Shown piece by piece: positions 9,127-17,787 of a DNA stretch of 64,000 bases (positions are counted from its first letter, which is position 1; each line of letters opens with the position of its first letter). Source of the DNA: an uncultured Pontibacter sp. (GTDB lineage: Bacteria > Bacteroidota > Bacteroidia > Cytophagales > Hymenobacteraceae); the NCBI RefSeq assembly GCF_947499215.1, contig NZ_CANMNI010000001.1, forward strand, positions 682,001 through 746,000. The letters run 5' to 3'. The notes beneath the pieces were generated by a model that worked only from the letters and a program-made list of their open reading frames with translations, ran no database searches and had not been told where the DNA came from. The position numbers were made by a program, and so were the translations under genes.

Positions 9127-10104
9127 ATGTTATACCTCCCAAAGATTTACATAATACTGGTAAATTATAATGGATGGAAGGACACCATAGAATGTCTGGA
9201 AAGCTTATTACAGTTACGTTACACCAATAAACAAATATTGGTGGTAGATAATAACTCCCCCAATGGCTCACTTGCTCACATGCTTGACTGGGCCAAAAAC
9301 AGATATAACGGGAGGCCTAAAGGCTTTGAGTTAATAGCGGAAAAAAACATCACTGAAGCCTCAAGTGGAGAGGCTGAGATGATATTTATCGAAGCAGCGC
9401 AAAATGCTGGATTTGCAGCCGGAAATAACTTGGCTATCCGATTCGCGCTAAGGCAACATGATTTTGAATTTCTGTGGTTGCTTAACAATGATACAGTTGT
9501 AGATGCTGATAGCCTGAGTGAGTTAGTGATGAGTGCTTTATCGGCTATCGAAAAAAGAGAAAATATTGGTATTTGGGGCTCCAAGCTGTTATTTTACCAT
9601 AATCGGGATAAGATTCAGGCCATCGGAGGTGCTTTTAACCTGAAGACTTTCACCACTTCACATATCGGAGAAAATCTTCCTGACCGTGAAGACATTGCTA
9701 TACCTAACATCAAACAGGACTATGTGATTGGAGCATCCATGTTTGTTAGTAAAGCATTTATTGAAAATGTTGGCCTACTGAATGAAGACTACTTCCTTTA
9801 TTTTGAGGAACTCGATTGGGCTAAGCGGGGAGAGTTGCAGGGCTATGGGCTTGGTTATGTAGAGAACAGTAAGGTATATCACAAAGAAGGTCAGTCGATA
9901 GGCTCGAGTACCAATGGGGCGAGCAAAAGCGCATTAGCTGACTATCATGGTATCAGGAGCAAAATTTTGTTTGTAAAGCGCTTTTACCCGAGTAAGCTGC
10001 CACTTTTGTACACATTGCTAACAGGCTCCATTCTGCTAAGGATTAAGCGTTTGCAATTCAAAAGAGCCTTAAAAATTGTATCTTTAATGCTCAAAACAAG
10101 CTAA
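9127..10104 (+). CDS. Family 2 glycosyltransferase
   Basis: This 325-residue GT2 enzyme has ILVNYNGWKDT and VVDNNSPNGS for nucleotide binding, LWLLNNDTVVDAD for the metal site, and YFLYFEELDWAKRG as the acceptor/catalytic segment. The hydrophobic C-terminus (LPLLYTLLTGSILL) could anchor it to the membrane. Its stop codon is separated by one base from the start of the polymerase-like gene, so the two are translationally coupled. Confidence 0.88.
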   Translation: MLYLPKIYIILVNYNGWKDTIECLESLLQLRYTNKQILVVDNNSPNGSLAHMLDWAKNRYNGRPKGFELIAEKNITEASSGEAEMIFIEAAQNAGFAAGNNLAIRFALRQHDFEFLWLLNNDTVVDADSLSELVMSALSAIEKRENIGIWGSKLLFYHNRDKIQAIGGAFNLKTFTTSHIGENLPDREDIAIPNIKQDYVIGASMFVSKAFIENVGLLNEDYFLYFEELDWAKRGELQGYGLGYVENSKVYHKEGQSIGSSTNGASKSALADYHGIRSKILFVKRFYPSKLPLLYTLLTGSILLRIKRLQFKRALKIVSLMLKTS

Positions 10105-10105
10105 A

Positions 10106-11410
10106 ATGCCACTCTCCTATAGTATCACACCCTATTCTTTCCTGATTAAGTTAATGTTAACCGTACTGTTATTCAGCGGTTTCATTACAAACTTTTTATC
10201 CGTGACGCAGACCAACTTAGGCACTTTACTGATAGATGGGCTCATCCTTATCATGCTGCTGCACCTATCCTTCGAAGTTTATGCGGGTTATTATCAGGGG
10301 ATCGCTGTTCAAAAAGTTTACTTCAACTTTTTGGCGGCTTGGGTAATTTTGCTGTTACTCACCTGCCTTAAACTTTTCCTGATTGATTCAAACCCTTTTA
10401 CAGAGCGGCTGCTGGGCGTGCGCAACAACTTGCTCTACATGCTTCCATTTCTGTACGCGCCCCTTTTTTTCAAGAGTGAAGACAGTATAGCTAATATTGT
10501 TCGGCTTCTGCTCAGTCTCAGTCTGGTACTTGTTTTCTTCTCGATCGCACAATTCTATCTCGGTTTTCAATTGCCTAAATCACTATTGGTGCTGCGGGGA
10601 GAGGAGGTATTCAGCTTCTACCAAACCACGATTGTGCGTCCGACCGCACTGTTGGGCAACACGATCATCTTTGCCAGTTTCACACTGATTATTTTCGCTC
10701 TCTACCTTGCCAAGTATTACTATGTGGGTAGAAAGCGGTACCTGCTCATTTTGGCAGTGGTTGGTTTTTCGAATATCCTGACCCTTACCAGAGCTTCTAT
10801 CACTGGGTTGGCTATTGTTATTGTTGTTTGCTTTTTCTTGTACTACTTAAAGCCTACGCTCCTTTTTGTTCTAAGATTTACTGGCCTTGTTTTACTGATG
10901 GCAGTCATTGTCTGGGGTACTATTAGGTCGTTCGAGGACACCTTTTTTGTGCAGCGCCTCACAGGTGAGGAGGTCACCTCCCAAGGCTCAACCGCCGTGC
11001 ACTATCAGCAGCTTGAAGAGTCTACCAACTATTTTAAAACAAATTATCTGGCCGGTGCAGGTGTAGGTTCTCAAGGAGCCAGTGGCAATCCAGCCACCAA
11101 AATCATCACAGACGGGTTTTGGATGCAGATAATTGTTGAAAATGGCGTCGTCTTGGGCATCCTCTATATCCTGTTTCATGTGGCGGCCGCTCTGTTCGCG
11201 CTTCGGGCCTTTTTCAAGTCCGACAGCTTGCAGCTCAGGCAGCTGAGCATGGCCTTTGTGGCGTTTAGCGCTTACTTTTTTGCAGCCAGTATACTGAACT
11301 CCGGATTTGCTGGCAGGGCTAATTTTATCAGTTATTGGCTGCTGTTCGGCGTACTGCTGGCGCAATACATCATTGTCCAAAAATCTCGCCATGCCCTCCC
11401 TCGTCCTTGA
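10106..11410 (+). CDS. O-antigen polymerase/ligase-like membrane protein (first copy)
   Basis: This 434-residue protein has about 11-12 hydrophobic segments. A periplasmic loop at ~278-330 sits between TMs, as in Wzy_C/O-antigen ligase family proteins, and NILTLTRASITGLAIVIV resembles the conserved membrane segment before that loop. It probably polymerises or ligates the glycan in the periplasm. A second protein of the same type is encoded at 12514, so one may be the polymerase and the other a ligase. The 3' end overlaps the next gene by 20 bp. Confidence 0.75.
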   Translation: MPLSYSITPYSFLIKLMLTVLLFSGFITNFLSVTQTNLGTLLIDGLILIMLLHLSFEVYAGYYQGIAVQKVYFNFLAAWVILLLLTCLKLFLIDSNPFTERLLGVRNNLLYMLPFLYAPLFFKSEDSIANIVRLLLSLSLVLVFFSIAQFYLGFQLPKSLLVLRGEEVFSFYQTTIVRPTALLGNTIIFASFTLIIFALYLAKYYYVGRKRYLLILAVVGFSNILTLTRASITGLAIVIVVCFFLYYLKPTLLFVLRFTGLVLLMAVIVWGTIRSFEDTFFVQRLTGEEVTSQGSTAVHYQQLEESTNYFKTNYLAGAGVGSQGASGNPATKIITDGFWMQIIVENGVVLGILYILFHVAAALFALRAFFKSDSLQLRQLSMAFVAFSAYFFAASILNSGFAGRANFISYWLLFGVLLAQYIIVQKSRHALPRP

Positions 11411-12521
11411 TGCCCGTATGCTCCGCGCTTCTGGTATTGGCGTATACCTGCAGCAGCTTATACCACGGCTCTCTAAAGATTTTGAACTAACACTCTTGGG
11501 AGATGCGGATGAACTGGCAACTTACCATGCGTCAGCCAGTGCACGGATCATCCCGATGCAGGCACCGATTTATTCACTGCAGGAGCAGTTGGAACTGAGA
11601 CTGCGTATACCTGCCTGCGATCTTTTTTGGTCACCTCATTACAATGTGCCACTGTTGCCGATTGCCGCACGCCACCGGGTGGTGACCATACACGATGTGT
11701 ACCACCTAGCCTACCAGCACACGCTCACGCTGCCGCAGAAAATGTACGCGAATCTGCTTATTCGTGCGGCCGTTAGAATGTCGGATAGGGTGCTGACGGT
11801 GTCTGAATTTTCGAAACAGGAAATCATAAAATACACTAAAGTAAGACCTGAGACGGTTGTCGCCATTCCAAATGGAGTGGATAGCTTTCGATTTGTCAGG
11901 TCACACAGCGCACATTCCCCTTCAACACAGGAAGCAGCACAACCTATACCCTACACAGCCAATCCCTACCTGTTATTTGTTGGAAATGTCAAGCCGCACA
12001 AAAATCTCGTCACGCTGTTAAAAGCCTTTGTAAGCTTGCAGGAGCACATACCTAAACTCGATCTACTAATCGTGGGCAAAAAAGAAGGCTTCATAACAGG
12101 CGACACGCAAGTGGGTACACTGCTTGAAAACGATGCCTTGCTCAAAAAAAGGGTTATATTTACAGGTTTTGTGGAAGACGAGCTACTACCGCACTTGTAT
12201 CAACAGGCTGCTGCGCTGGTTTTCCCATCAGTATATGAGGGCTTTGGTCTGCCCCCACTGGAGGCCATGGCCAGCGGGTGTCCGGTTGTGGCGGCCGATA
12301 CGGCGAGCATACCCGAAGTATGCGGCGATGCGGCCCTCTATTTCAGTCCTTTAAACCATCTGGAACTGGCTGAGCGACTTAGCGAAGTGCTAAATGTGCA
12401 GGCCCTGCGAGACAAACTTATAGCAAACGGCTATCGCCGTGTTCAAAATTTTTCGTGGGACAAGACCGCCGATGGGCATCTCGCTGTATTCCGGCAGATC
12501 CTGGAGGGCGGCGATGCCTGA
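11391..12521 (+). CDS. Family 4 glycosyltransferase
   Basis: This is a 376-residue GT-B enzyme. The chosen ATG gives MPSLVLDARMLRASGIGVYL, matching the family's N-terminus; a longer frame back to 11307 would add 28 unrelated residues inside the upstream gene. NVKPHKNLVTLLKAF and YEGFGLPPLEAMASG (EX7E motif) form the donor-binding C-terminal domain. It overlaps the polymerase gene by 20 bp and the following gene by 8 bp, which indicates one transcript. Confidence 0.88.
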   Translation: MPSLVLDARMLRASGIGVYLQQLIPRLSKDFELTLLGDADELATYHASASARIIPMQAPIYSLQEQLELRLRIPACDLFWSPHYNVPLLPIAARHRVVTIHDVYHLAYQHTLTLPQKMYANLLIRAAVRMSDRVLTVSEFSKQEIIKYTKVRPETVVAIPNGVDSFRFVRSHSAHSPSTQEAAQPIPYTANPYLLFVGNVKPHKNLVTLLKAFVSLQEHIPKLDLLIVGKKEGFITGDTQVGTLLENDALLKKRVIFTGFVEDELLPHLYQQAAALVFPSVYEGFGLPPLEAMASGCPVVAADTASIPEVCGDAALYFSPLNHLELAERLSEVLNVQALRDKLIANGYRRVQNFSWDKTADGHLAVFRQILEGGDA

Positions 12522-13779
12522 TTATCCATGCTGGAAACTAATGCTACTAAGAAACAGTACCTCTCCTACATTAAAAGACAAATTACTGGAAATCGGACTG
12601 CTGGGCTTTATACTGACCATGCCTTTCAAGATCCAGGTCAATTCTCTGTTTCTGATACTATCTGTGGTCGCTTGGCTAATCAGTGGCCACGCATGGACAG
12701 ATGTGCGAGCCGTTTTGAAGATGCGACTGTACCAAGTGTACCTCCTGCTATACTTCCTATACCTTGTCGGGCTGCTTTACAGCGCTAACACACAGGCGGC
12801 GTTCGCCGAACTAGAGCTAAAAGTATCACTACTGCTGCTCCCCCCTATTTTCTACGGCAGGGTGCAGGACAAAGCAAGGCAAAACCGCTATTTATATACC
12901 TTTGTACTGGCTTGTTTTATAGCGGCCGCGGCCAGTCTCGCGCTGCTTCTTTACCGGATTTACGGAGAGGGCTTGTACAGGGCGGAGGGACAGCCACTGC
13001 AGATCGACTGGGTTTATTTTTCTTACTTCCTCCCAAAACAGATTGATTTTCACTCCCCTTTCTTCAGTATGTATGCCGTTACGAGCATGTTTATCGTGAC
13101 ATACTGGCTCATAAACGCCGCTGAGTCCACCAAGCGTTGGAAAGTTATAGTTCTAGTTTCGTTGCTTTTCTTTTTTCTGACTTTCTCAGTTGCGCTTGCT
13201 TCGAGAACAGCCTTAGTGGCCGGTATTACCATTCTGTTTATCGGGGGTATCGCCCATTTCATCGCCCAGAAGCGCTATGTTCAAGTTGGAGTGTTTCTTG
13301 TCCTATTTATGGCTGTATTTGGGTTGCTATACCTGAACACTCCATACCTTCGCCAAAAAATGGAAGGCGGCACTGGTGTTTCACAGCGGCAGCAACTGTG
13401 GCATTCCAGTTTTGAGCTTATTAAACAACATCCCATCATCGGTATTGGAAGCGGTGATGCAAGAGACGAACAGGTGGTGCAGTACAGGAAATCGGGCCTT
13501 GTAAAGGAAGCTGAGCAGCGCTTGGATGCACACAACCAGTACATACAGCTTGCACTTGCACTGGGGCTTACCGGTGTTTTGACTTACATAGCTACCTTGG
13601 CTTATCTATTACATCTGTCGTTTCGTTATGAGGTCTATCTGCTGACAGGCTTTGTGATGCTCTACTCAATGTGCGGCGTTACAGAAAGTGTTTTTAATGC
13701 CCAGAAAGGCTTGATTCTTTTCTCTTTCATCACCAGTGTACTGGCTTTCAAACAGAAACATGGAAAAAACGCTGATTAA
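12514..13779 (+). CDS. O-antigen ligase/polymerase-like membrane protein (second copy)
   Basis: This is a 421-residue protein with ~11 membrane segments. SVALASRTALVAGITILF and, after a periplasmic loop, DAHNQYIQLALALGLTG match the Wzy_C (O-antigen ligase) signature, including the conserved His-Asn. The ATG at 12514 overlaps the previous stop codon and is preferred to a longer frame that would begin inside the glycosyltransferase. It is a better match to the ligase signature than the copy at 10106. Confidence 0.85.
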   Translation: MPDYPCWKLMLLRNSTSPTLKDKLLEIGLLGFILTMPFKIQVNSLFLILSVVAWLISGHAWTDVRAVLKMRLYQVYLLLYFLYLVGLLYSANTQAAFAELELKVSLLLLPPIFYGRVQDKARQNRYLYTFVLACFIAAAASLALLLYRIYGEGLYRAEGQPLQIDWVYFSYFLPKQIDFHSPFFSMYAVTSMFIVTYWLINAAESTKRWKVIVLVSLLFFFLTFSVALASRTALVAGITILFIGGIAHFIAQKRYVQVGVFLVLFMAVFGLLYLNTPYLRQKMEGGTGVSQRQQLWHSSFELIKQHPIIGIGSGDARDEQVVQYRKSGLVKEAEQRLDAHNQYIQLALALGLTGVLTYIATLAYLLHLSFRYEVYLLTGFVMLYSMCGVTESVFNAQKGLILFSFITSVLAFKQKHGKNAD

Positions 13780-14905
13780 AGTGGATGCAGCGCAACTTAA
13801 AATAGCCATCATACACGAGTGGTTTGTGGACTACTCTGGTTCTGAGCGGGTAGTGGAGCAGCTGTTGCACCTGTTCCCAGAGGCGGATCTGTATGCGGTG
13901 ATCGACTTTATGCCGGACCAGCTGCGTAAGCACATGCTGCACAAAAAATCGAGGACTACCTTTATACAGAAGCTGCCTTTCGCCAAGAAATACTACCGGA
14001 ATTACCTTGCCCTAATGCCGCTTGCCATCGAGCAGTTGGATGTTTCGGGTTACGACCTCGTTATCAGTAGCAGCCACGCCATGGCTAAGGGCGTGCTCAC
14101 CCATGCCAATCAGGTACACATCTGCTATTGTCACTCCCCCATCCGCTACGCGTGGGACCTGTACCACCAGTACCTACGGGAGTCCGGGTTGAACAAAGGC
14201 CTAAAAGGCTTTGTGGCCAAAATGATGCTGCACTATATCCGTATGTGGGACTTTACCACGGCCAATCGTGTCGATCATTTCATCGCCAACTCCGGCTACA
14301 TCGGTCGCCGTATCCGCAAGGTATACAACAGGGAGTCTAAGGTCATTTATCCACCGGTGGCGGTGGAGGACTTTACTCTGACCACTTCAAAAGAAGACTT
14401 TTATCTGGCCGCCTCCCGCCTTGTTCCCTACAAAAAGATGGATATGATTGTGGAGGCTTTCGCCCAGATGCCTGACAAAAAACTTATCGTGATCGGTGAC
14501 GGCCCCGATTTTCAGAAAGTAAAAGCCAAAGCCACCACCAATGTTAACCTCATGGGTTATCAGGCATTTGAGGTGCTGCGAGACCATTTGCAAAGAGCGA
14601 GGGCCTTCGTGTTTGCCGCAGAAGAGGATTTTGGCATTCTGCCTGTCGAGGCACAAGCCTGTGGCACCCCTGTGATTGCCCTCGGTAAGGGTGGTGCTTG
14701 CGAGACGGTGCACGACGGCCAAACCGGCGTGTTATACCCGGAGCAAACCGTTGTCTCCCTCCAACAGGCTATCCTGCGGTTTGAGGCGCTGGAACCCCAG
14801 CTTGACCCGCACCTGATTCGCAGCCATGCTGAACGCTTCAGCATCGCCAACTTCAGAACTAATATACAGTCTTATGTAAAAGACGCTATTGCTCAATACA
14901 ATTGA
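13760..14905 (+). CDS. Family 4 glycosyltransferase
   Basis: This is a 381-residue GT-B enzyme. IIHEWFVDYSGSERVVEQL at the N-terminus and EEDFGILPVEAQACGTPVIA (EX7E) at the C-terminus are typical of the GT4 group that includes mannosyl- and other transferases of colanic-acid-like clusters. The ATG used lies 20 bp inside the upstream gene, suggesting coupling. The chain ends 29 bp before the initiating sugar transferase, with an inverted repeat spanning its stop codon. Confidence 0.88.
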   Translation: MEKTLIKVDAAQLKIAIIHEWFVDYSGSERVVEQLLHLFPEADLYAVIDFMPDQLRKHMLHKKSRTTFIQKLPFAKKYYRNYLALMPLAIEQLDVSGYDLVISSSHAMAKGVLTHANQVHICYCHSPIRYAWDLYHQYLRESGLNKGLKGFVAKMMLHYIRMWDFTTANRVDHFIANSGYIGRRIRKVYNRESKVIYPPVAVEDFTLTTSKEDFYLAASRLVPYKKMDMIVEAFAQMPDKKLIVIGDGPDFQKVKAKATTNVNLMGYQAFEVLRDHLQRARAFVFAAEEDFGILPVEAQACGTPVIALGKGGACETVHDGQTGVLYPEQTVVSLQQAILRFEALEPQLDPHLIRSHAERFSIANFRTNIQSYVKDAIAQYN

Positions 14906-14921
14906 TAATTCAATATATTTG
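14889..14921 (+). promoter_or_regulatory. Possible internal promoter before the initiating sugar transferase
   Basis: TTGC (14889) and TATATTTG (14914-14921), 21 bp apart, fit the Bacteroidetes -33/-7 pattern. Transcription would begin within a few bases of the ATG at 14934, giving almost no leader. Confidence 0.45.
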
Positions 14922-14928
14922 TATTGAG
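14892..14928. repeat. 10-bp inverted repeat around a stop codon and -7 box
   Basis: CTCAATACAA (14892-14901) and TTGTATTGAG (14919-14928) are exact reverse complements with a 17-nt spacer. The left arm overlaps the end of the GT4 gene. The right arm overlaps the -7-like TATATTTG and ends 5 bp before the next start codon, so it could be an operator or an attenuating hairpin. Confidence 0.5.
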
Positions 14929-14933
14929 ATATT

Positions 14934-16316
14934 ATGCCGGGATTATACAATAAATACATCAAACCCCTTCATGCCACTGGTGATGCAGCCTCCATTCTGC
15001 TGTCATCGGCTATGGCAAGTGTGCTTACAAACGGACAGGTAGACGTTTTTTTAACGGCACGGCATCTGCAGTTTGTGCTGATTTCTTTGGCAGCATGGTA
15101 TGGTTGCGCTTATTTGCTTGGCACGTACAAGTTCCATCGCATTGTCCACTCCGCCAAGGTGTTTGCGAGCGTGCTCAAAATGGTCATTCTCTACATCCTA
15201 TTGCTTGAGAGTATTCTGAGTATTTTTGAAATTCGAGGTCTGTCGCGTGAGTTTCTGCTCTACCACTATGGTATACTGACGGCACTGGTGGCCTTTTACC
15301 GTCTGGTGGTCATTTATCTATTGCGCTACTTCCGGAAGCAGGGCTACAACAAACGTTTCGTCGTGATCGTGGGAATGGGGAAGTCCGGCCGGGAACTGCA
15401 GCGCTTCTTTCATACGCACCCCGAATACGGCTATAGCTTTCAAGGCTACTTCGACGACAACTCCGTAGGCGAACCGGAGGTCCTTGGACAGATTGAAGAT
15501 GTGGAGCCATACCTAGAGGAGCATCATGTTGACGAGATTTATTGCAGCCCTTTTGAACTGAGACGTCATCAAGTGATCCGCCTCATGAACTATGCCGATG
15601 ATCACCTTATCCGAATAAAATTCCTGCCGGAGCCCGGCGCTTTTCCGCACACCCGCCTCAAGCTCGATTTTTATGACATGCTGCCGGTGCTCGTGTTTCG
15701 CTCCATTCCGCTCGACGACACCTTTAATAAAGCGGTGAAGCGAACTTTTGACATCGTATTCTCCTCGCTTGTCATCATCTTCTTTCTCTCTTGGCTTCTT
15801 CCTTTGCTGGCCTTGCTTATTAAAATCGACTCACGGGGACCGGTTTTTTTCGGACAGGAGCGCTCGGGTATTAACTACCAGACTTTCCGCTGCTGGAAGC
15901 TGCGGTCGATGTACGTGAATAACGAGGCGAACTCGCTGCTGGCACGGCGCGGCGACTCTCGTATTACACGCATTGGGGCCTTCCTTCGTAAGACGAGCCT
16001 TGACGAATTACCACAGTTTTTCAATGTGTTTTTAGGACAGATGTCCATTGTAGGCCCCCGACCTCACATGCTGAAGGTGAACGAGGAGTATGCCTTGGTG
16101 GCTGAAAAGTATATGGTCCGCCATTTTATCAAACCGGGCATTACGGGTCTTTCGCAGGTGCGCGGTTACCGCGGCGACACCAGTTCAAACTACCAGATCC
16201 GTGGTCGCGTGAAGCTGGATATCTTCTACCTAGAGAACTGGTCTTTCTTCCTTGACCTTAAAATCGTCTTCTATACCATCTACAACATGGTGCGGGGCGA
16301 GGACAACGCCTTTTAA
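14934..16316 (+). CDS. Undecaprenyl-phosphate sugar-1-phosphate transferase (WcaJ-type)
   Basis: This 460-residue polyprenyl-phosphate hexose-1-phosphate transferase starts glycan repeat-unit assembly on the inner membrane. Four N-terminal hydrophobic segments are followed by a nucleotide-binding-like domain ([17 protein letters not shown], ~140-156), then the bacterial sugar transferase domain: [31 protein letters not shown] and [27 protein letters not shown] is the usual end. This fits the TIGR03023 family. It closes the exopolysaccharide locus; the next gene is hisS. Confidence 0.92.
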   Translation: MPGLYNKYIKPLHATGDAASILLSSAMASVLTNGQVDVFLTARHLQFVLISLAAWYGCAYLLGTYKFHRIVHSAKVFASVLKMVILYILLLESILSIFEIRGLSREFLLYHYGILTALVAFYRLVVIYLLRYFRKQGYNKRFVVIVGMGKSGRELQRFFHTHPEYGYSFQGYFDDNSVGEPEVLGQIEDVEPYLEEHHVDEIYCSPFELRRHQVIRLMNYADDHLIRIKFLPEPGAFPHTRLKLDFYDMLPVLVFRSIPLDDTFNKAVKRTFDIVFSSLVIIFFLSWLLPLLALLIKIDSRGPVFFGQERSGINYQTFRCWKLRSMYVNNEANSLLARRGDSRITRIGAFLRKTSLDELPQFFNVFLGQMSIVGPRPHMLKVNEEYALVAEKYMVRHFIKPGITGLSQVRGYRGDTSSNYQIRGRVKLDIFYLENWSFFLDLKIVFYTIYNMVRGEDNAF

Positions 16317-16372
16317 AATTCAGGTGCCGCATTTGCTCCTGTTTTAGTAACTTCGCCTGCAAAGTTGAGAAC

Positions 16373-17779
16373 ATGAGCAAAGAGAAACCATCTATACCGA
16401 AAGGAACACGCGATTTTGGCCCAGCCGTAGTGGTCAAACGCAACTATATATTCGGCGTGATCAAGCGCACCTTCGAGAAATTCGGCTACCTGCCGCTCGA
16501 AACACCAGCCATGGAGCAGCTTTCCGTGCTCACCGGCAAGTATGGCGACGAGGGTGACCAGTTGATCTTCAAGATCCTGAACTCCGGCGACTTCCTGTCC
16601 AAAACCACTGCTGCTGACATCGAGCAGGGCTCCAAACAATTGACAAGGAAGATTTCAGAGAAAGCCTTGCGCTACGACCTGACAGTGCCTTTCGCCCGTT
16701 TTGTGGTGATGAACCGCAACGAGATCAGCTTCCCGTTCAAGCGATACCAAATCCAGCCGGTATGGCGTGCCGACCGTCCGCAGCGGGGACGCTACCGTGA
16801 GTTTTACCAGTGCGATGCCGATGTGGTGGGCACCAATTCGCTACTGTGTGAGGCGGAGATCGTGCAGATGATCGACGAGGTGCTGAGCACGCTGGGCATG
16901 ACAGACTTCACGATCAAGATCAACCACCGCGGTATACTAGCAGGTATAGCCGAGGCTATCGGGGAAAAAGGTCGAGAGGGCGATATCTGTGTGGCTATTG
17001 ACAAGCTCGACAAGATCGGGGCGGAAGGCGTGCGCAAAGAACTGCAGGACCGAGGTATAGCCGAAGGTGCCGTGGACAAACTTGAGCCGCTTTATGATCT
17101 GAAGGGATCTAACGCAGAAATCTTAGACCAGCTGCAAACCCTATTGGGCAGCACTGAAGAAGGCCAGCGCGGCCTGAAAGACCTGCGAGAAGTATGGGAG
17201 TACTTAGACAACTTGGGCAGCTACGCACTTTCGACGCAGAATCCGTCGGGGAAGTTGCGTCTGCAACTGGATGTGACATTGGCACGTGGTCTCTCCTACT
17301 ACACTGGCTGCATTTTCGAGGTGAAAGTGAACAATGCGAATATGGGCAGCATCAGCGGCGGCGGCCGATACGACAACCTGACGGGAATGTTCGGCATGCC
17401 GGGCGTGTCAGGTGTGGGCTTCTCCTTTGGCGTGGACCGCATCTATGATGTTTTGGAGGAGTTGCAGCTTTTCCCAGCCAGCAGCGAAGTGGGCACTAAG
17501 GTACTGATCGTGCAGTTTGACAAGGAGGCGGAGCGCTATGCCCTGCCCCTGCTGCAGAAACTGCGCGACGCAGGTATAGCCTCGGAGCTATACCCGGAGG
17601 CTGCCAAGCTGAAAAAGCAGATGAGCTATGCCGACCAAAAGAAGATACCATTTGTGCTGCTGATCGGTTCCGAAGAAATGGCATCCGGCAAGCTGAAACT
17701 GCGTGACATGCAGACCGGCGAACAGGACGAACTTTACATCGACGACATTATTGCCCAGTTAAAAGCTGAAGCAAAATAA
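16373..17779 (+). CDS. hisS: Histidine--tRNA ligase
   Basis: This is a 468-residue class II aminoacyl-tRNA synthetase charging tRNA-His. KGTRDFGP at the N-terminus, RYDLTVPFARFV (motif 2 region), the histidine-specific RGLSYYTGCIFEV (~306-318) and GGGRYDNLTGMFG are all present, with a C-terminal anticodon-binding domain (~375-468). The adjacent histidine ammonia-lyase gene begins 8 bp downstream. Most of the few rare ATA isoleucine codons sit inside the AGGTATA/TATACC motif discussed in the findings. Confidence 0.97.
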   Translation: MSKEKPSIPKGTRDFGPAVVVKRNYIFGVIKRTFEKFGYLPLETPAMEQLSVLTGKYGDEGDQLIFKILNSGDFLSKTTAADIEQGSKQLTRKISEKALRYDLTVPFARFVVMNRNEISFPFKRYQIQPVWRADRPQRGRYREFYQCDADVVGTNSLLCEAEIVQMIDEVLSTLGMTDFTIKINHRGILAGIAEAIGEKGREGDICVAIDKLDKIGAEGVRKELQDRGIAEGAVDKLEPLYDLKGSNAEILDQLQTLLGSTEEGQRGLKDLREVWEYLDNLGSYALSTQNPSGKLRLQLDVTLARGLSYYTGCIFEVKVNNANMGSISGGGRYDNLTGMFGMPGVSGVGFSFGVDRIYDVLEELQLFPASSEVGTKVLIVQFDKEAERYALPLLQKLRDAGIASELYPEAAKLKKQMSYADQKKIPFVLLIGSEEMASGKLKLRDMQTGEQDELYIDDIIAQLKAEAK

Positions 17780-17787
17780 ACAAAGCT

